A DNA stretch of 64,000 nt from Bacteroidota bacterium (GTDB lineage Bacteria > Bacteroidota > Bacteroidia > UKL13-3). A program made the translations under genes and the position numbers. Shown piece after piece: positions 9,898 to 18,639 of this stretch (the first letter of the stretch is position 1; every line of letters starts with the position of its first letter). The DNA lies in NCBI GenBank assembly GCA_947464275.1, contig CANHVU010000006.1:1-64000 (forward strand), written 5' to 3'. Under the pieces are notes generated by a model that did no database searches, had not been told where the DNA came from, and saw only the letters and a list, made by a program, of their open reading frames with translations.

Positions 9898-11379
9898 ATG
9901 AAAAATATTAAATACTTATTTTTTGTATTAACAATAATAACAGTTTTTGCTTGTAAAAAAGGTTATGAAGGTAATTTTAACAATAGCCCAAATCCTGAAA
10001 CATTTATGGCTGTTAGTAAAATTGAACGAAGTGGAACTAATCGTTTGACTACACGTGTAGATGCTTATTGGTGGGGAACTTCGGCAAATGGATTTGTGGT
10101 TGGTTATGAAGTTTCAATTGATAGTATGAAAACCTGGACTTATACTAATAGGTCAGATAGTACACTTTTACTAACTATTCCTATTGGTAGCGATACAGCA
10201 AATATTAATGTTTATGTGAGAGCAATTGATAATCTAGGACAAAAAGATTTGACACCAGCTAGTTTAGCTTACCCTGTCCGTAACTCTGCACCTAATGTTA
10301 GTTTATATAATATTGCTGGTAAAAAAACTACTAAATCGTTTCCTGCAGTTCATTTTTTTTGGACAGCAAGTGATGCAGATGGCCTACAAGATATCAATGG
10401 TTTCGATATTTTTTTAAATGACACTAACAGTCAAGTATACAGTATTCCAAGTAATGTACTTGATGTTACTATAATGGCCGATAACCTATTTACTGATTCG
10501 TGTTTTGTATTTCCAGGTACTAAAAATAAAGCACTAGAGGGTAGAATTAAAGGTATAAAATACAATACTTGGAACTATTTCTTCATAAAAGCATTTGACA
10601 AAGCTGGCTTACGTTCTGCTTTTGTTTACGATTCAATTTTTATAAAAAAACCAGTTTCAAAAACATTATTTGTAAATGCCTATTTAACTTCACGAAATAC
10701 ACCACAAAAATTTATCAATGACAGAATAAATACTTTTGTACCATTATTTGATACACTGTATTTAAACAATCGCGATGCACAACAAAATAACTTTGAACAG
10801 TCGCCCGATGCCTTAACACAATCAAGGGTTTTCTCATTCTTTAATAAAATTATTTGGGTGAGCGATGAAGGAGCAACTGCAGGAAGTTTATCATTAGCTC
10901 AACAAAGCACAGTTGACTTTTTTGAAAACGGAGGTCAAATGTTTATGATGTGTAATTTTGGATCAGATATTCCAAATGAATTAGAAAGTTTTGGGTTCAC
11001 TCCTATTCAAAAACTAGTTACTGATTCAAGTGGTTTAGCAATCAGAATGAATATAAATGACGAAATTACTCCTTTTGATAATACATGGCCAACTTTAAAA
11101 TGTAATACTATTATTTCAAGTGCTAGACCATTTTACACTCAAACGGCTTCAAGTGGAACAAGTAATTTTGATTCTATATACAATGCAAAATTAATTACAC
11201 TAGGCCCAAGTGGTGTTAAGCCATTTAATGGACAATCAACAGTGGTAGCTAAACGTGTTTCATTAAAGTATAACAAAACTGCTATGGTATTTATGAGTTT
11301 GCCCATTCAAAATTTAAATGGCAATAATAATGCTGGCGTTTTTTTAGAAAAAGTATTTAAAAACGAGTTGGGATTTTAG
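9898..11379 (+). CDS. Putative lipoprotein with Ig/fibronectin-like repeats
   Basis: This 493-residue protein begins with a short signal peptide ending in a lipobox (VFACKK, Cys19), so it is probably lipidated. Two segments look like beta-sandwich or fibronectin-type repeats: residues about 55-115 (YEVSIDSMKTWTYT) and 130-255 (FFWTASDADGLQDINGFDIF). The C-terminal half holds an alpha/beta-looking region with IIWVSDEG and QMFMMCNFGSD that may be a ThuA- or GATase-like fold; I cannot assign it. Its stop is separated from the purN start by a single base, so the two are probably translationally coupled although their functions look unrelated. Confidence 0.65.
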   Translation: MKNIKYLFFVLTIITVFACKKGYEGNFNNSPNPETFMAVSKIERSGTNRLTTRVDAYWWGTSANGFVVGYEVSIDSMKTWTYTNRSDSTLLLTIPIGSDTANINVYVRAIDNLGQKDLTPASLAYPVRNSAPNVSLYNIAGKKTTKSFPAVHFFWTASDADGLQDINGFDIFLNDTNSQVYSIPSNVLDVTIMADNLFTDSCFVFPGTKNKALEGRIKGIKYNTWNYFFIKAFDKAGLRSAFVYDSIFIKKPVSKTLFVNAYLTSRNTPQKFINDRINTFVPLFDTLYLNNRDAQQNNFEQSPDALTQSRVFSFFNKIIWVSDEGATAGSLSLAQQSTVDFFENGGQMFMMCNFGSDIPNELESFGFTPIQKLVTDSSGLAIRMNINDEITPFDNTWPTLKCNTIISSARPFYTQTASSGTSNFDSIYNAKLITLGPSGVKPFNGQSTVVAKRVSLKYNKTAMVFMSLPIQNLNGNNNAGVFLEKVFKNELGF

Positions 11380-11380
11380 T

Positions 11381-11947
11381 TTGAAAAACATCATCATTTT
11401 TGCATCAGGAAGTGGCAGCAATGCCGAAAATATTGCTCAATATTTTCGCAATAGTTCAACCATAAAGGTAAAGGCAGTATTTACAAATAATAAAAATGCA
11501 GGCGTGATTAAACGAATGGAAAAATTCAATATTCCATGTGTAGTATTTAACCGTGATGAATATAAAAATGAAACTGTATTTTTAAAGCAAATAAATGAAT
11601 TTGCACCTGACTTAATTGTATTAGCGGGGTTTTTATGGCTAATTCCTACATATTTAGTAAATGCTTTTCCAAAACAAATTATCAATATTCACCCGGCATT
11701 ATTACCCAAATTTGGAGGAAAAGGAATGTATGGAATGCATGTTCATGAAGCAGTAAAACAGGCTAATGAAACCGAAACCGGAATTACAATTCATTATGTA
11801 AATCAGAATTTTGATGAAGGGGAAATTATTTTCAAAGCTAATGTAGCACTAACCAATATTGAAACCTCAGAAACTATTGCCCATAAAATCCATACCTTGG
11901 AAATGAATAATTTCCCTAATATAATTGAGAAAATATTGGTGAATTAA
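11381..11947 (+). CDS. purN: Phosphoribosylglycinamide formyltransferase
   Basis: This 188-residue protein is the folate-dependent GAR transformylase of purine synthesis, which moves a formyl group from 10-formyl-THF to GAR. The N-terminus KNIIIFASGSGSNAENI is the ribonucleotide-binding signature. The catalytic triad is visible as Asn102 and His104 in INIHPALLP and Asp145 in NFDEGEII. The start is TTG at 11381, one base after the upstream stop. The next in-frame ATG lies inside the Rossmann core and would remove the SGSGSN loop, so TTG is the only sensible start. Other pur genes are absent nearby. Confidence 0.93.
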   Translation: MKNIIIFASGSGSNAENIAQYFRNSSTIKVKAVFTNNKNAGVIKRMEKFNIPCVVFNRDEYKNETVFLKQINEFAPDLIVLAGFLWLIPTYLVNAFPKQIINIHPALLPKFGGKGMYGMHVHEAVKQANETETGITIHYVNQNFDEGEIIFKANVALTNIETSETIAHKIHTLEMNNFPNIIEKILVN

Positions 11948-12027
11948 TTTATTATAAGAAACAGGCTTGAATCCATTTAAAAAAACTACATCTCGAATAT
12001 TTCCAGAACTGAATAAATTTTAAAATA

Positions 12028-12738
12028 TTACTTTCCTAATGAGTAAGCAATTCCTAAAGAGGCAGTCACAAAATCACCAATATACAATCTTGTGTTTTCA
12101 GAGTTACTATAAAATGTAAGATTGGACCATTTATTAACATGGAACGAACTTTCACCAAATGGAATGGTTAAATTTATTCGATTGGTAAATCCAATTTTTT
12201 TTGTAATCGGCCAAATCATTAAAGAACCTACTCCTATGGCCGAATTAATCTCATCTTTACTTTCATAACTATACTTAAAGCTTTCTTTTACAGCGGTTCC
12301 TCCATATTCTCTATTTTGGCTATAAACAAAACCAGAATGCCTCGCAGTAGCAATTAAAGAAACGCCAAAGGTAATAAATACATTTTTTTTGTATATTGGT
12401 AATAAACCAATTACATCTAAAGAAAAACGGGCAATTTTAGGTAAGTTATCAGTAAATACCACTTCTTGTGTTTTAATACCAACACCATCTTAAATTTCCT
12501 CGCTAATAGCATTTTGACTCAATTTACTGTAGGATAATTTATATTCTAAATCGAACTTATGAAGGGGGTGATGATAAGTCAAACCTAAGTTAAATCCTGT
12601 AAGACTATTTGTAAGGTTTAATGAATTTAACATAGTAGTTTCAGCAGCTTTAATATGACCAATTTCAAAAATAACTTTTTGGCAATTACCCCATTTAGAC
12701 AATGCAATTAATAAAAATAAGACAAATATTTTTTTCAT
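12028..12738 (-). pseudogene. Small outer-membrane beta-barrel-like protein, interrupted by an in-frame stop
   Basis: The ATG at 12738 opens a protein with a signal peptide (MKKIFVLFLLIALSKWGNCQ) and beta-strand-like text. A TAA stops it at 12490-12492, after 82 residues. The same frame continues without another stop to 12028, and the downstream part (144 residues from a GTG at 12462) reads as the rest of a beta-barrel ending in ASLGIAYSLGK. Together the frame would encode about 236 residues, a normal size for a porin-family outer-membrane protein. A single substitution (for example CAA, AAA or GAA to TAA) explains the break. The ATG overlaps the previous gene's TGA in an ATGA junction. Confidence 0.7.
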
Positions 12739-13246
12739 TTTAAAGTTTTAAATTGACCAAAATATAAGTTGTGTAAAGTTACCTTATGTATATTAATGGC
12801 GTTGGTAAGTGAAACTAAACCAACACCTGCCCCCCATAAAACAACACTAACAGGCATCAAAAATTTTGTATAAGTGTCACTGCTTACATAGATATAGGCA
12901 TTTATAGCAATCAAGGAAAAAACACTAACAGCAAAGCCCTGCCTCAAAAGGATATTATTAGGTTTAAAACTAAAACTTTCAAATTCGGAGTAGTGAATAG
13001 GTTTAAAACTTTCATTATCAAAAATAATGCCTAACGAGTCGAAACTAACCAACTTTTCCTTGTATATTTTATCTGGATTACTTTTCAAACTGTAGGTAAT
13101 TGTATTCCTATTTGTTTTTATATAATAACCACCAACCTTTAGGTCTCTTTGTCCATAAACATTTATGCTAAACAAGCTAATAAAATTAGCCAAAAAGCTT
13201 TCTTCTTAAAACCAATTATATGTGCTATATTTTTAAAATTAATCAT
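12735..13246 (-). pseudogene. Secreted hypothetical protein with a frameshift in its signal peptide region
   Basis: An ATG at 13246, four bases after the MFS stop and preceded by a purine-rich GGAGGAG, opens a peptide ending in a textbook signal sequence (KKKAFWLILLACLA). That frame hits TAA at 13163-13165. The mature frame (NVYGQRDLKVGGYYIK onward, about 145 residues to 12735) lies one base away. Adding one base near 13163-13167 joins the two into one protein with a plausible cleavage site. The mature part has two hydrophobic stretches near its C-terminus (FAVSVFSLIAINAYIYV and MPVSVVLWGAGVGLVSL). A TTG-started short form lacking the export signal is the alternative. Together with the broken downstream gene this looks like decay, or two sequencing errors. 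Confidence 0.65.
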
Positions 13247-13250
13247 TATT

Positions 13251-14507
13251 CTACTCCTCCAAATAATCTAAATCTTTGTGAAAACTTTCGGAAATAAAGG
13301 CGGTGGAAACAATGGCCAAAACCAAACAAATTAGTCCAACTACTAAAGCCGATGAGGTAATATTTAAACCGATATTACTTTGTAAAGCGGCAAAACCTAA
13401 AGTAATTGGAACAACTGCTCCACGAACAAAATTAGGAACTGTATTGGTAACCGTAGAGCGAATATTGGTGCCAAACTGCTCGCAAGCTACAGTTACAAAA
13501 AGCGCCCAATAGCCTGTAGCGGTGCCTAATAAAAAACACATCCATTTAAAATAACTAACCGAAACTTGATTATTAAACAAATAAATAAAATACAATACCA
13601 AGCTTAATCCTAAGTAAGCAAAAATTACTTTTTTACGACTTTTGAACCATTGGCTGAACATACCACTCAGCAAATCGCCAAAGGAAAGTCCAATATATGC
13701 AAACATGACACTATCAGCCACCTTTATTTCTACACCTAAGTTGCGAGCAAACAAATGTGATTTATTGACCAAAACCCCAATAGTAAACCAAATGGGTAAG
13801 CCAATGGCTATGCAAGCCAAATATTTTATCAGGTTATTTTTATTGCTCAGTAAGTTTAACAAATTGCCCTTTTTAACCGTTTTATTGGTTTCAACCGATT
13901 TATACATGCCACTTTCGTAAGTGCCGGCACGAAGCAATAAAAGCATTAAACCTAAAACACCACCAACAATATAGGTTACCTGCCAGTTTTTTAATGAAAT
14001 AGCAAATGTTGAATCTAAAAACGAAACCAAATGATGGCCGTTTTTCCCAACAATAGCGGCAGCTATGGCACCTAAAGCACCAACCGAAACAATTATCATG
14101 GTACCAATTCCACGTTTTGATTTTTCCATGGTTTCGCTTACCAAAGTAATACCTGCACCCAATTCACCAGCCAAACCAATGCCGGCTAAAAACCTTGCTA
14201 CTGCATAACTTGGAATATCGGTAACAAATGCATTGGCCAAATTAGCCAACGAATACAAAATAATAGAACCAAAAAGTACCGAAACCCTACCCTTTTTATC
14301 GCCTAAAACGCCCCAAATAATTCCACCCAAAAGCATTCCTGTCATTTGACAATTGAACAAAAAAGTATCGGTTTTATCCATTTGATCGGCTGTTATAAAA
14401 TCGAGCAAACTCTCTTGTTTTACTACATTGAATACAATCAAATCATAAATATCTACAAAGTATCCAAGTGCAGCTACAATTATTAAAAAATTAACCTTTT
14501 TGTTCAT
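13251..14507 (-). CDS. MFS transporter
   Basis: This 418-residue protein has about twelve hydrophobic segments in the Major Facilitator pattern. The loop after helix 2 carries GDKKGRVSVL, the family's motif A (GxxxDRxGRR-like). Helix 4-5 text (RFLAGIGLAGELGAGITLVSE) resembles the metabolite:H+ symporter/sugar-acid branch. The substrate cannot be read from the sequence. It is the first gene of a minus-strand operon: its stop is 4 bp before the next gene's ATG, and the end of this gene supplies that gene's Shine-Dalgarno-like GGAGGAG. The two downstream genes both appear broken while the transporter is intact. Confidence 0.85.
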   Translation of the reverse strand: MNKKVNFLIIVAALGYFVDIYDLIVFNVVKQESLLDFITADQMDKTDTFLFNCQMTGMLLGGIIWGVLGDKKGRVSVLFGSIILYSLANLANAFVTDIPSYAVARFLAGIGLAGELGAGITLVSETMEKSKRGIGTMIIVSVGALGAIAAAIVGKNGHHLVSFLDSTFAISLKNWQVTYIVGGVLGLMLLLLRAGTYESGMYKSVETNKTVKKGNLLNLLSNKNNLIKYLACIAIGLPIWFTIGVLVNKSHLFARNLGVEIKVADSVMFAYIGLSFGDLLSGMFSQWFKSRKKVIFAYLGLSLVLYFIYLFNNQVSVSYFKWMCFLLGTATGYWALFVTVACEQFGTNIRSTVTNTVPNFVRGAVVPITLGFAALQSNIGLNITSSALVVGLICLVLAIVSTAFISESFHKDLDYLEE

Positions 14508-14954
14508 TTAAAAATTCAGTTTAAAACCAAGCGCATTATAGTAAAAAGAAGGGATTTTTTTGTTGTTGAATTGTTAGATTGTTGAATTGTTTTTTTGGTT
14601 GGAGGGTTGCGGATTTACGAGTTTCGGATTTCTGATTAGCAGTTTAAACTATTCCAATCTCAACTTGCTTATTGCGCATTTTTCAAAAAAACGTCCCCAT
14701 AGCCCCCCATCGCTCAAGGGCGAATTTTTCCCGAACAAATTTCCTATATCATGTTTCTCAAATCTCATCTCTCAATTCACAAATCACAAATCACATTTCA
14801 CATCTCACACTTCTCTAAAAACAAACCTAAGTCTTTATAAATAAAAACTATTGTCAGTTTTTGGATTGAGTGCAGTCATTGGCACGCCTTGACATTCAAA
14901 ATAAATTTGAAGTGTACAAAATATTCATATTTCAAGTTTCAATTTCAAATAGTT
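14508..14954. other. Intergenic region with short AT-word repeats
   Basis: No gene is supported in this 447-bp gap. It contains ATTGTTGAATTGTTAGATTG-type words near 14565-14590, a GC-richer patch near 14690-14730 (CCCCATAGCCCCCCATCGC), and a run of CACAAATCACAAATCACATT-type words at 14775-14810. The first words recur as their reverse complement around 62490-62520 and 63335-63375. An open frame of about 85 codons on the plus strand here is low complexity and unlike the neighbouring proteins. Confidence 0.6.
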
Positions 14955-15794
14955 ATGTCAAAAAATTTGCTTATTCTTTTAGAAGACAACACCAATGCTG
15001 AAGCATTGATAGAACAAAGTAAAGCCATGGTTGATACCCAATATTTAAAAGCATCAACGGGTGCATTTATTGATGGCATTAGTCATAATGGAATTGATAA
15101 ATTATTTTTAAACGAAAACCACGAATTAGAAAACTTAGATTACTCGGAAATTATAGAAAAAGTAATGCGAGACAATCCACTAAATGATGACAAAATAGTG
15201 GATAGCATCATTCATAAATGTACTGAATTAAACCTAAAAATTGATGTTATTTTTAACCAAGACATCATTAATAGCAACTCGTTTGAACATAAATCGAAGT
15301 ACAACGATTTGTTTATAATTGGCAAAGAAGCCATTGAAAAAAACTTTAAAACCGAAGATGGTATTTCAAAAATTGAAAACTTATTGATTGATAGCAAATG
15401 CCCTCTTTTAATTCTTCCATCTAAAAAATTTGATTTAAAAAACATCATTTTATTATTTGATGGAACAGCCGAATCGTTTGATGCCATTAAACTTTTTACT
15501 TATTTAATTAGCAATCAAACCAAAGATGCCAACGTACAATTAATTATTAAAACCACGCCCGAAGCTACCAAAGAAGAGCGTTTATTGATAAACTATATAA
15601 AAACCTACCGATTAAACTTTTCGGTAACCCGCATTGATCCTGACTATTACGAAGAAGAATTATTTAAAATGTTAAACCAATTTGATAATTTTTTATTGGT
15701 AGCTGGCAGCAATAGAAATGATGTAATAAGCGATTTATTGAAAAAAGAAGAATCGTATTTTATGCAAGGCAACAGAAGTGTTTTTATGATATAA
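14955..15794 (+). CDS. Usp-like protein preceding ccoI
   Basis: I start this 279-residue protein at the ATG at 14955; an in-frame TTG 66 bp upstream would add an unlikely Lys/Tyr/Phe-rich leader. The fold pattern suggests a divergent double universal stress protein: MSKNLLILLEDN at the N-terminus, FIIGKEA and SKCPLLILPSKK around 125-155, NIILLFDGTAESFDAIKLF starting the second half, and FLLVAGSNR near the end. The ATP-binding glycine motif is not evident, so nucleotide binding is doubtful. It lies 12 bp upstream of the copper ATPase and is almost certainly cotranscribed with it. A role near cbb3-oxidase assembly or redox stress is inferred from position only. Confidence 0.7.
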   Translation: MSKNLLILLEDNTNAEALIEQSKAMVDTQYLKASTGAFIDGISHNGIDKLFLNENHELENLDYSEIIEKVMRDNPLNDDKIVDSIIHKCTELNLKIDVIFNQDIINSNSFEHKSKYNDLFIIGKEAIEKNFKTEDGISKIENLLIDSKCPLLILPSKKFDLKNIILLFDGTAESFDAIKLFTYLISNQTKDANVQLIIKTTPEATKEERLLINYIKTYRLNFSVTRIDPDYYEEELFKMLNQFDNFLLVAGSNRNDVISDLLKKEESYFMQGNRSVFMI

Positions 15795-15806
15795 TAAGCT
15801 TACCCA

Positions 15807-18215
15807 ATGATTGAAACTTTAAATAAAAATACCAAAACTACTTGTTACCACTGTGGCGATTTTTGCGCGGAGGAAACACTTGTTTTAAATGATAAAACTT
15901 TTTGCTGCAATGGCTGTAAAAATGTATTTATGTTGCTATCTGAAAACAACTTAACATCGTATTACAGCATAGAAAAAAATCCTGGCAAGTCGCTTAAACA
16001 AAGCATTGGCAATAAGTATGCTTACTTAGACGATACCAATATTCAATCAAAACTCATTAGTTATATTGACCATAAAGTAGCGCGTTTACAATTTCAAATT
16101 CCGAATATACATTGCAGCAGTTGCATTTATTTATTAGAAAATTTATACAAAATAAACAATGCAGTAGTAGGTGTACGCGTTAATTTTTTAAAGAAAACGG
16201 CCAATATTGTTTACGATGTAAATAAAATATCGTTGCGCCAATTGGTGGAGTTATTAGCAAGCATTGGTTATGAACCATCGTTTACCATGAACGATATAAA
16301 CCAAGAAAAACCTAAAAATATCAATCGTAAATTATTGTTTCAAATAGGAGTAGCAGGTTTTTGTTTTGGCAATATTATGATGATAAGTTTTCCCGAATAT
16401 TTTGGGCTAGATAATACTACCAGACATTACTTATCATCGGCATTTGGTTATATCAACTTAGCGCTTTCTATCCCTGTATTTTTTTATAGCGGACAAGATT
16501 ATTTAATATCGGCATACAAAGGTTTACGCAAAAAACTAATTACCATAGATGTGCCTTTGGCCTTGGGTCTAGTGGTTTTATTTGTGCGCAATTTTTACGA
16601 AATATTAACCCATACAGGCCTTGGCTACTGCGATACTTTGGCTGGTTTGGTTTTCTTTTTATTAATAGGCAAATGGTTCCAACAAAAAACATACGATTCA
16701 CTTTCGTTTGAGCGCGATTACAAATCGTATTTCCCTATATCGGTTATAAAAATTAATGCTGATAACCAAACAACTACTGTAGCCATTGATAAACTAAAAA
16801 TTGGCGATAGAATTTTAATTAGAAACAATGAAATTATTCCTGCCGATAGTATTTTATTAAAAGGCAAAGCCAATATTGATTTTAGTTTTGTATCGGGCGA
16901 AAAAGAACCAATAGCTAAAGAGTTAGGCGAAATTATTTTTGCAGGAGGCAAACAAACCAGCGGAAACATTGAATTGGAAGTAAAAAAACTAACCGAACAA
17001 AGTTATTTAACACAACTTTGGAACAACGATATTTTTGCAAAAGACAATGCCAGCAAAGTAGAAACTTTTCAAACCAAAGTAAGTAAATATTTTACTATTG
17101 CTTTATTAGCCATTGCCATTTCATCGGCTATTTATTGGGCAGTGTACGATAGTTCAAAAATAATAGGAGCATTTACCGCTGTTTTAATCATCGCTTGTCC
17201 TTGTGCTTTGGCATTATCAAGTCCGTTTGCCTTAGGTAATGCCATGCGCAATTTGGGCAGAAAAAAATTCTATTTAAAATCGGCTAATGTGGTTGAAAAT
17301 ATTGCCAATATGGATACCATAGTTTTTGATAAAACTGGCACCATTACTCAAAGCAACGAATCGCAAATTGAGTTTATGGGTAATCCATTATCGCAGTTAC
17401 AAAAAGAGCTCATTTTTTCAGTTACCCAAAACTCTATTCACCCATTAAGTAAACAAATTGCACAGCATTTAAATATCAGTTCGGCTATTATTTTAAATAG
17501 CTTTGACGAAATTACTGGAAAAGGCATCAAGGCCAATGTTGGCGGTAATGATGTGGAGGTAGGTTCTGCTAAATTTTTAAATATTACCGAAAATGAAAGC
17601 AATGCGTTAAACACACGCATTTACATAAAAATAAACAGTGAAAATGTGGGTTGTTTTGTAATAAAACATGCTTACAGAACAGGTTTAAAACAAGTAATTA
17701 ATCAATTGGCAAACCAATTTAAATTGCATTTACTTTCAGGAGATAACGAGCAAGAAAAAACCTTTTTACAAACTGTTTTTCCAACTTCATCTGAGTTATT
17801 GTTTAAACAAAACCCAGCAGATAAGTTAATGTACATAAACACCTTGCAAGGCAACAATCAAAAGGTAATAATGGTGGGTGATGGATTGAATGATGCTGGT
17901 GCGCTAAAAACTGCCAATGTAGGAATAAGTTTAAGCGAAGATACTTCAAGCTTTTCGCCAAGCAGCGATGTAATAATGGATGCAGCTAACTTTGAACTAT
18001 TACCTAAATACTTGCAATACTGCAAAAACACCATGAAAGTAATTTATGTAAGTTTTTGCTTATCGCTGTTGTACAATATTATTGGTTTAAGCTATGCTGT
18101 AAGCGGCACTTTATCGCCAGTAATAGCAGCCATATTAATGCCCATAAGCTCAGTAACCGTAATTGGATTTACCAGTATAAGTACGTATTTGTTGGCAAGG
18201 AAAATGGGCCGCTAG
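15807..18215 (+). CDS. ccoI: Copper-transporting P1B-type ATPase of the CcoI/FixI type
   Basis: This 802-residue ATPase moves copper across the inner membrane for insertion into cbb3 cytochrome oxidase. The N-terminus has a zinc-ribbon-like metal-binding region (CYHCGDFC, then CCNGCKNVF) typical of FixI-type pumps. An HMA domain follows with C103-S-S-C106 (IHCSSCIYLLE). Membrane helices surround the SGEKEPIAK actuator motif, the CPC metal site at 464-466 (IIACPCALALSSPF), the phosphorylation motif D508-KTGT, an HP motif (SIHPLS) and GDGLNDAGAL. Length and domain order are normal. It is followed by ccoS. The final codons lie in a repeat-like element (see 18209-18325). Confidence 0.93.
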   Translation: MIETLNKNTKTTCYHCGDFCAEETLVLNDKTFCCNGCKNVFMLLSENNLTSYYSIEKNPGKSLKQSIGNKYAYLDDTNIQSKLISYIDHKVARLQFQIPNIHCSSCIYLLENLYKINNAVVGVRVNFLKKTANIVYDVNKISLRQLVELLASIGYEPSFTMNDINQEKPKNINRKLLFQIGVAGFCFGNIMMISFPEYFGLDNTTRHYLSSAFGYINLALSIPVFFYSGQDYLISAYKGLRKKLITIDVPLALGLVVLFVRNFYEILTHTGLGYCDTLAGLVFFLLIGKWFQQKTYDSLSFERDYKSYFPISVIKINADNQTTTVAIDKLKIGDRILIRNNEIIPADSILLKGKANIDFSFVSGEKEPIAKELGEIIFAGGKQTSGNIELEVKKLTEQSYLTQLWNNDIFAKDNASKVETFQTKVSKYFTIALLAIAISSAIYWAVYDSSKIIGAFTAVLIIACPCALALSSPFALGNAMRNLGRKKFYLKSANVVENIANMDTIVFDKTGTITQSNESQIEFMGNPLSQLQKELIFSVTQNSIHPLSKQIAQHLNISSAIILNSFDEITGKGIKANVGGNDVEVGSAKFLNITENESNALNTRIYIKINSENVGCFVIKHAYRTGLKQVINQLANQFKLHLLSGDNEQEKTFLQTVFPTSSELLFKQNPADKLMYINTLQGNNQKVIMVGDGLNDAGALKTANVGISLSEDTSSFSPSSDVIMDAANFELLPKYLQYCKNTMKVIYVSFCLSLLYNIIGLSYAVSGTLSPVIAAILMPISSVTVIGFTSISTYLLARKMGR

Positions 18216-18325
18216 CTGCTGGCAACTGGCTGCTGGCTTTCAGCAATTAGTATTAATAAAAAAAAGTAATTTAAATAAAATGGAACAAGGCTGCCAGAAG
18301 CTAGCTGCCAAAGGCTAGAAGCCAA
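18209..18325. repeat. GCTGCTGGC-word repeat with an imperfect inverted repeat
   Basis: The region between ccoI and ccoS is unusually GC-rich for this genome and built from related words (GCTAGCTGCTGGC, TGGCTGCTGGC, GGCTGCCAG, AGCTAGCTGCC, GGCTAGAAGCC). GCTAGCTGCTGGC at 18211-18223 is matched by GCCAGAAGCTAGC at 18293-18305 as an inverted repeat with one mismatch in 13 and a 69-nt AT-rich loop. The ccoI stop codon falls inside the left arm. Confidence 0.6.
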
Positions 18326-18333
18326 AAAAAACT

Positions 18334-18504
18334 ATGAAAATAATGTTTGTATTAATAGGAAGCAGTTTTGTTTTAGCCATAGGCTTTTTAATTGCATTTA
18401 TTTGGATGGTAAAAAATGGTCAGATTGACGATGATTACACCCCATCTGTTCGCATGCTTTTTGACGATGGAACAGTAAAAAAAACAGATGAAGAAAAAGT
18501 TTAG
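18334..18504 (+). CDS. ccoS: cbb3-type cytochrome oxidase assembly protein CcoS
   Basis: A 56-residue protein encoded from the ATG at 18334 to the TAG at 18502-18504. It has one N-terminal membrane helix (about residues 4-24) followed by AFIWMVKNGQIDDDYTPSVR and MLFDD. This W-x-V-x-x-G-Q-x-D-D ... R-x-L-F-D-D pattern is the CcoS family signature. CcoS is needed for heme and copper insertion into cbb3 oxidase at the inner membrane. Its position directly after ccoI is the conserved arrangement. No ccoN, ccoO or ccoP follows here, which is unusual; the next gene is hemW. Small size makes it easy to miss. Confidence 0.9.
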   Translation: MKIMFVLIGSSFVLAIGFLIAFIWMVKNGQIDDDYTPSVRMLFDDGTVKKTDEEKV

Positions 18505-18639
18505 TTGGAAAATAAAAAATTTAACTAAACCAATAAAAAAACTATACGAAAGTAATGTTTTTGTTCTCAAAATGACGTTTGTAATTTTAAAGTTAACTTT
18601 AAATATTTAACATTAATTTGCCAAAAATTTAAAACTCAT

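Noticed and set aside
14587-14844. 85-codon plus-strand frame in the 14.5-14.9 kb gap
   Set aside because: Built from intergenic word repeats (Asn/His/Thr/Ser runs); no start context or recognisable domain.
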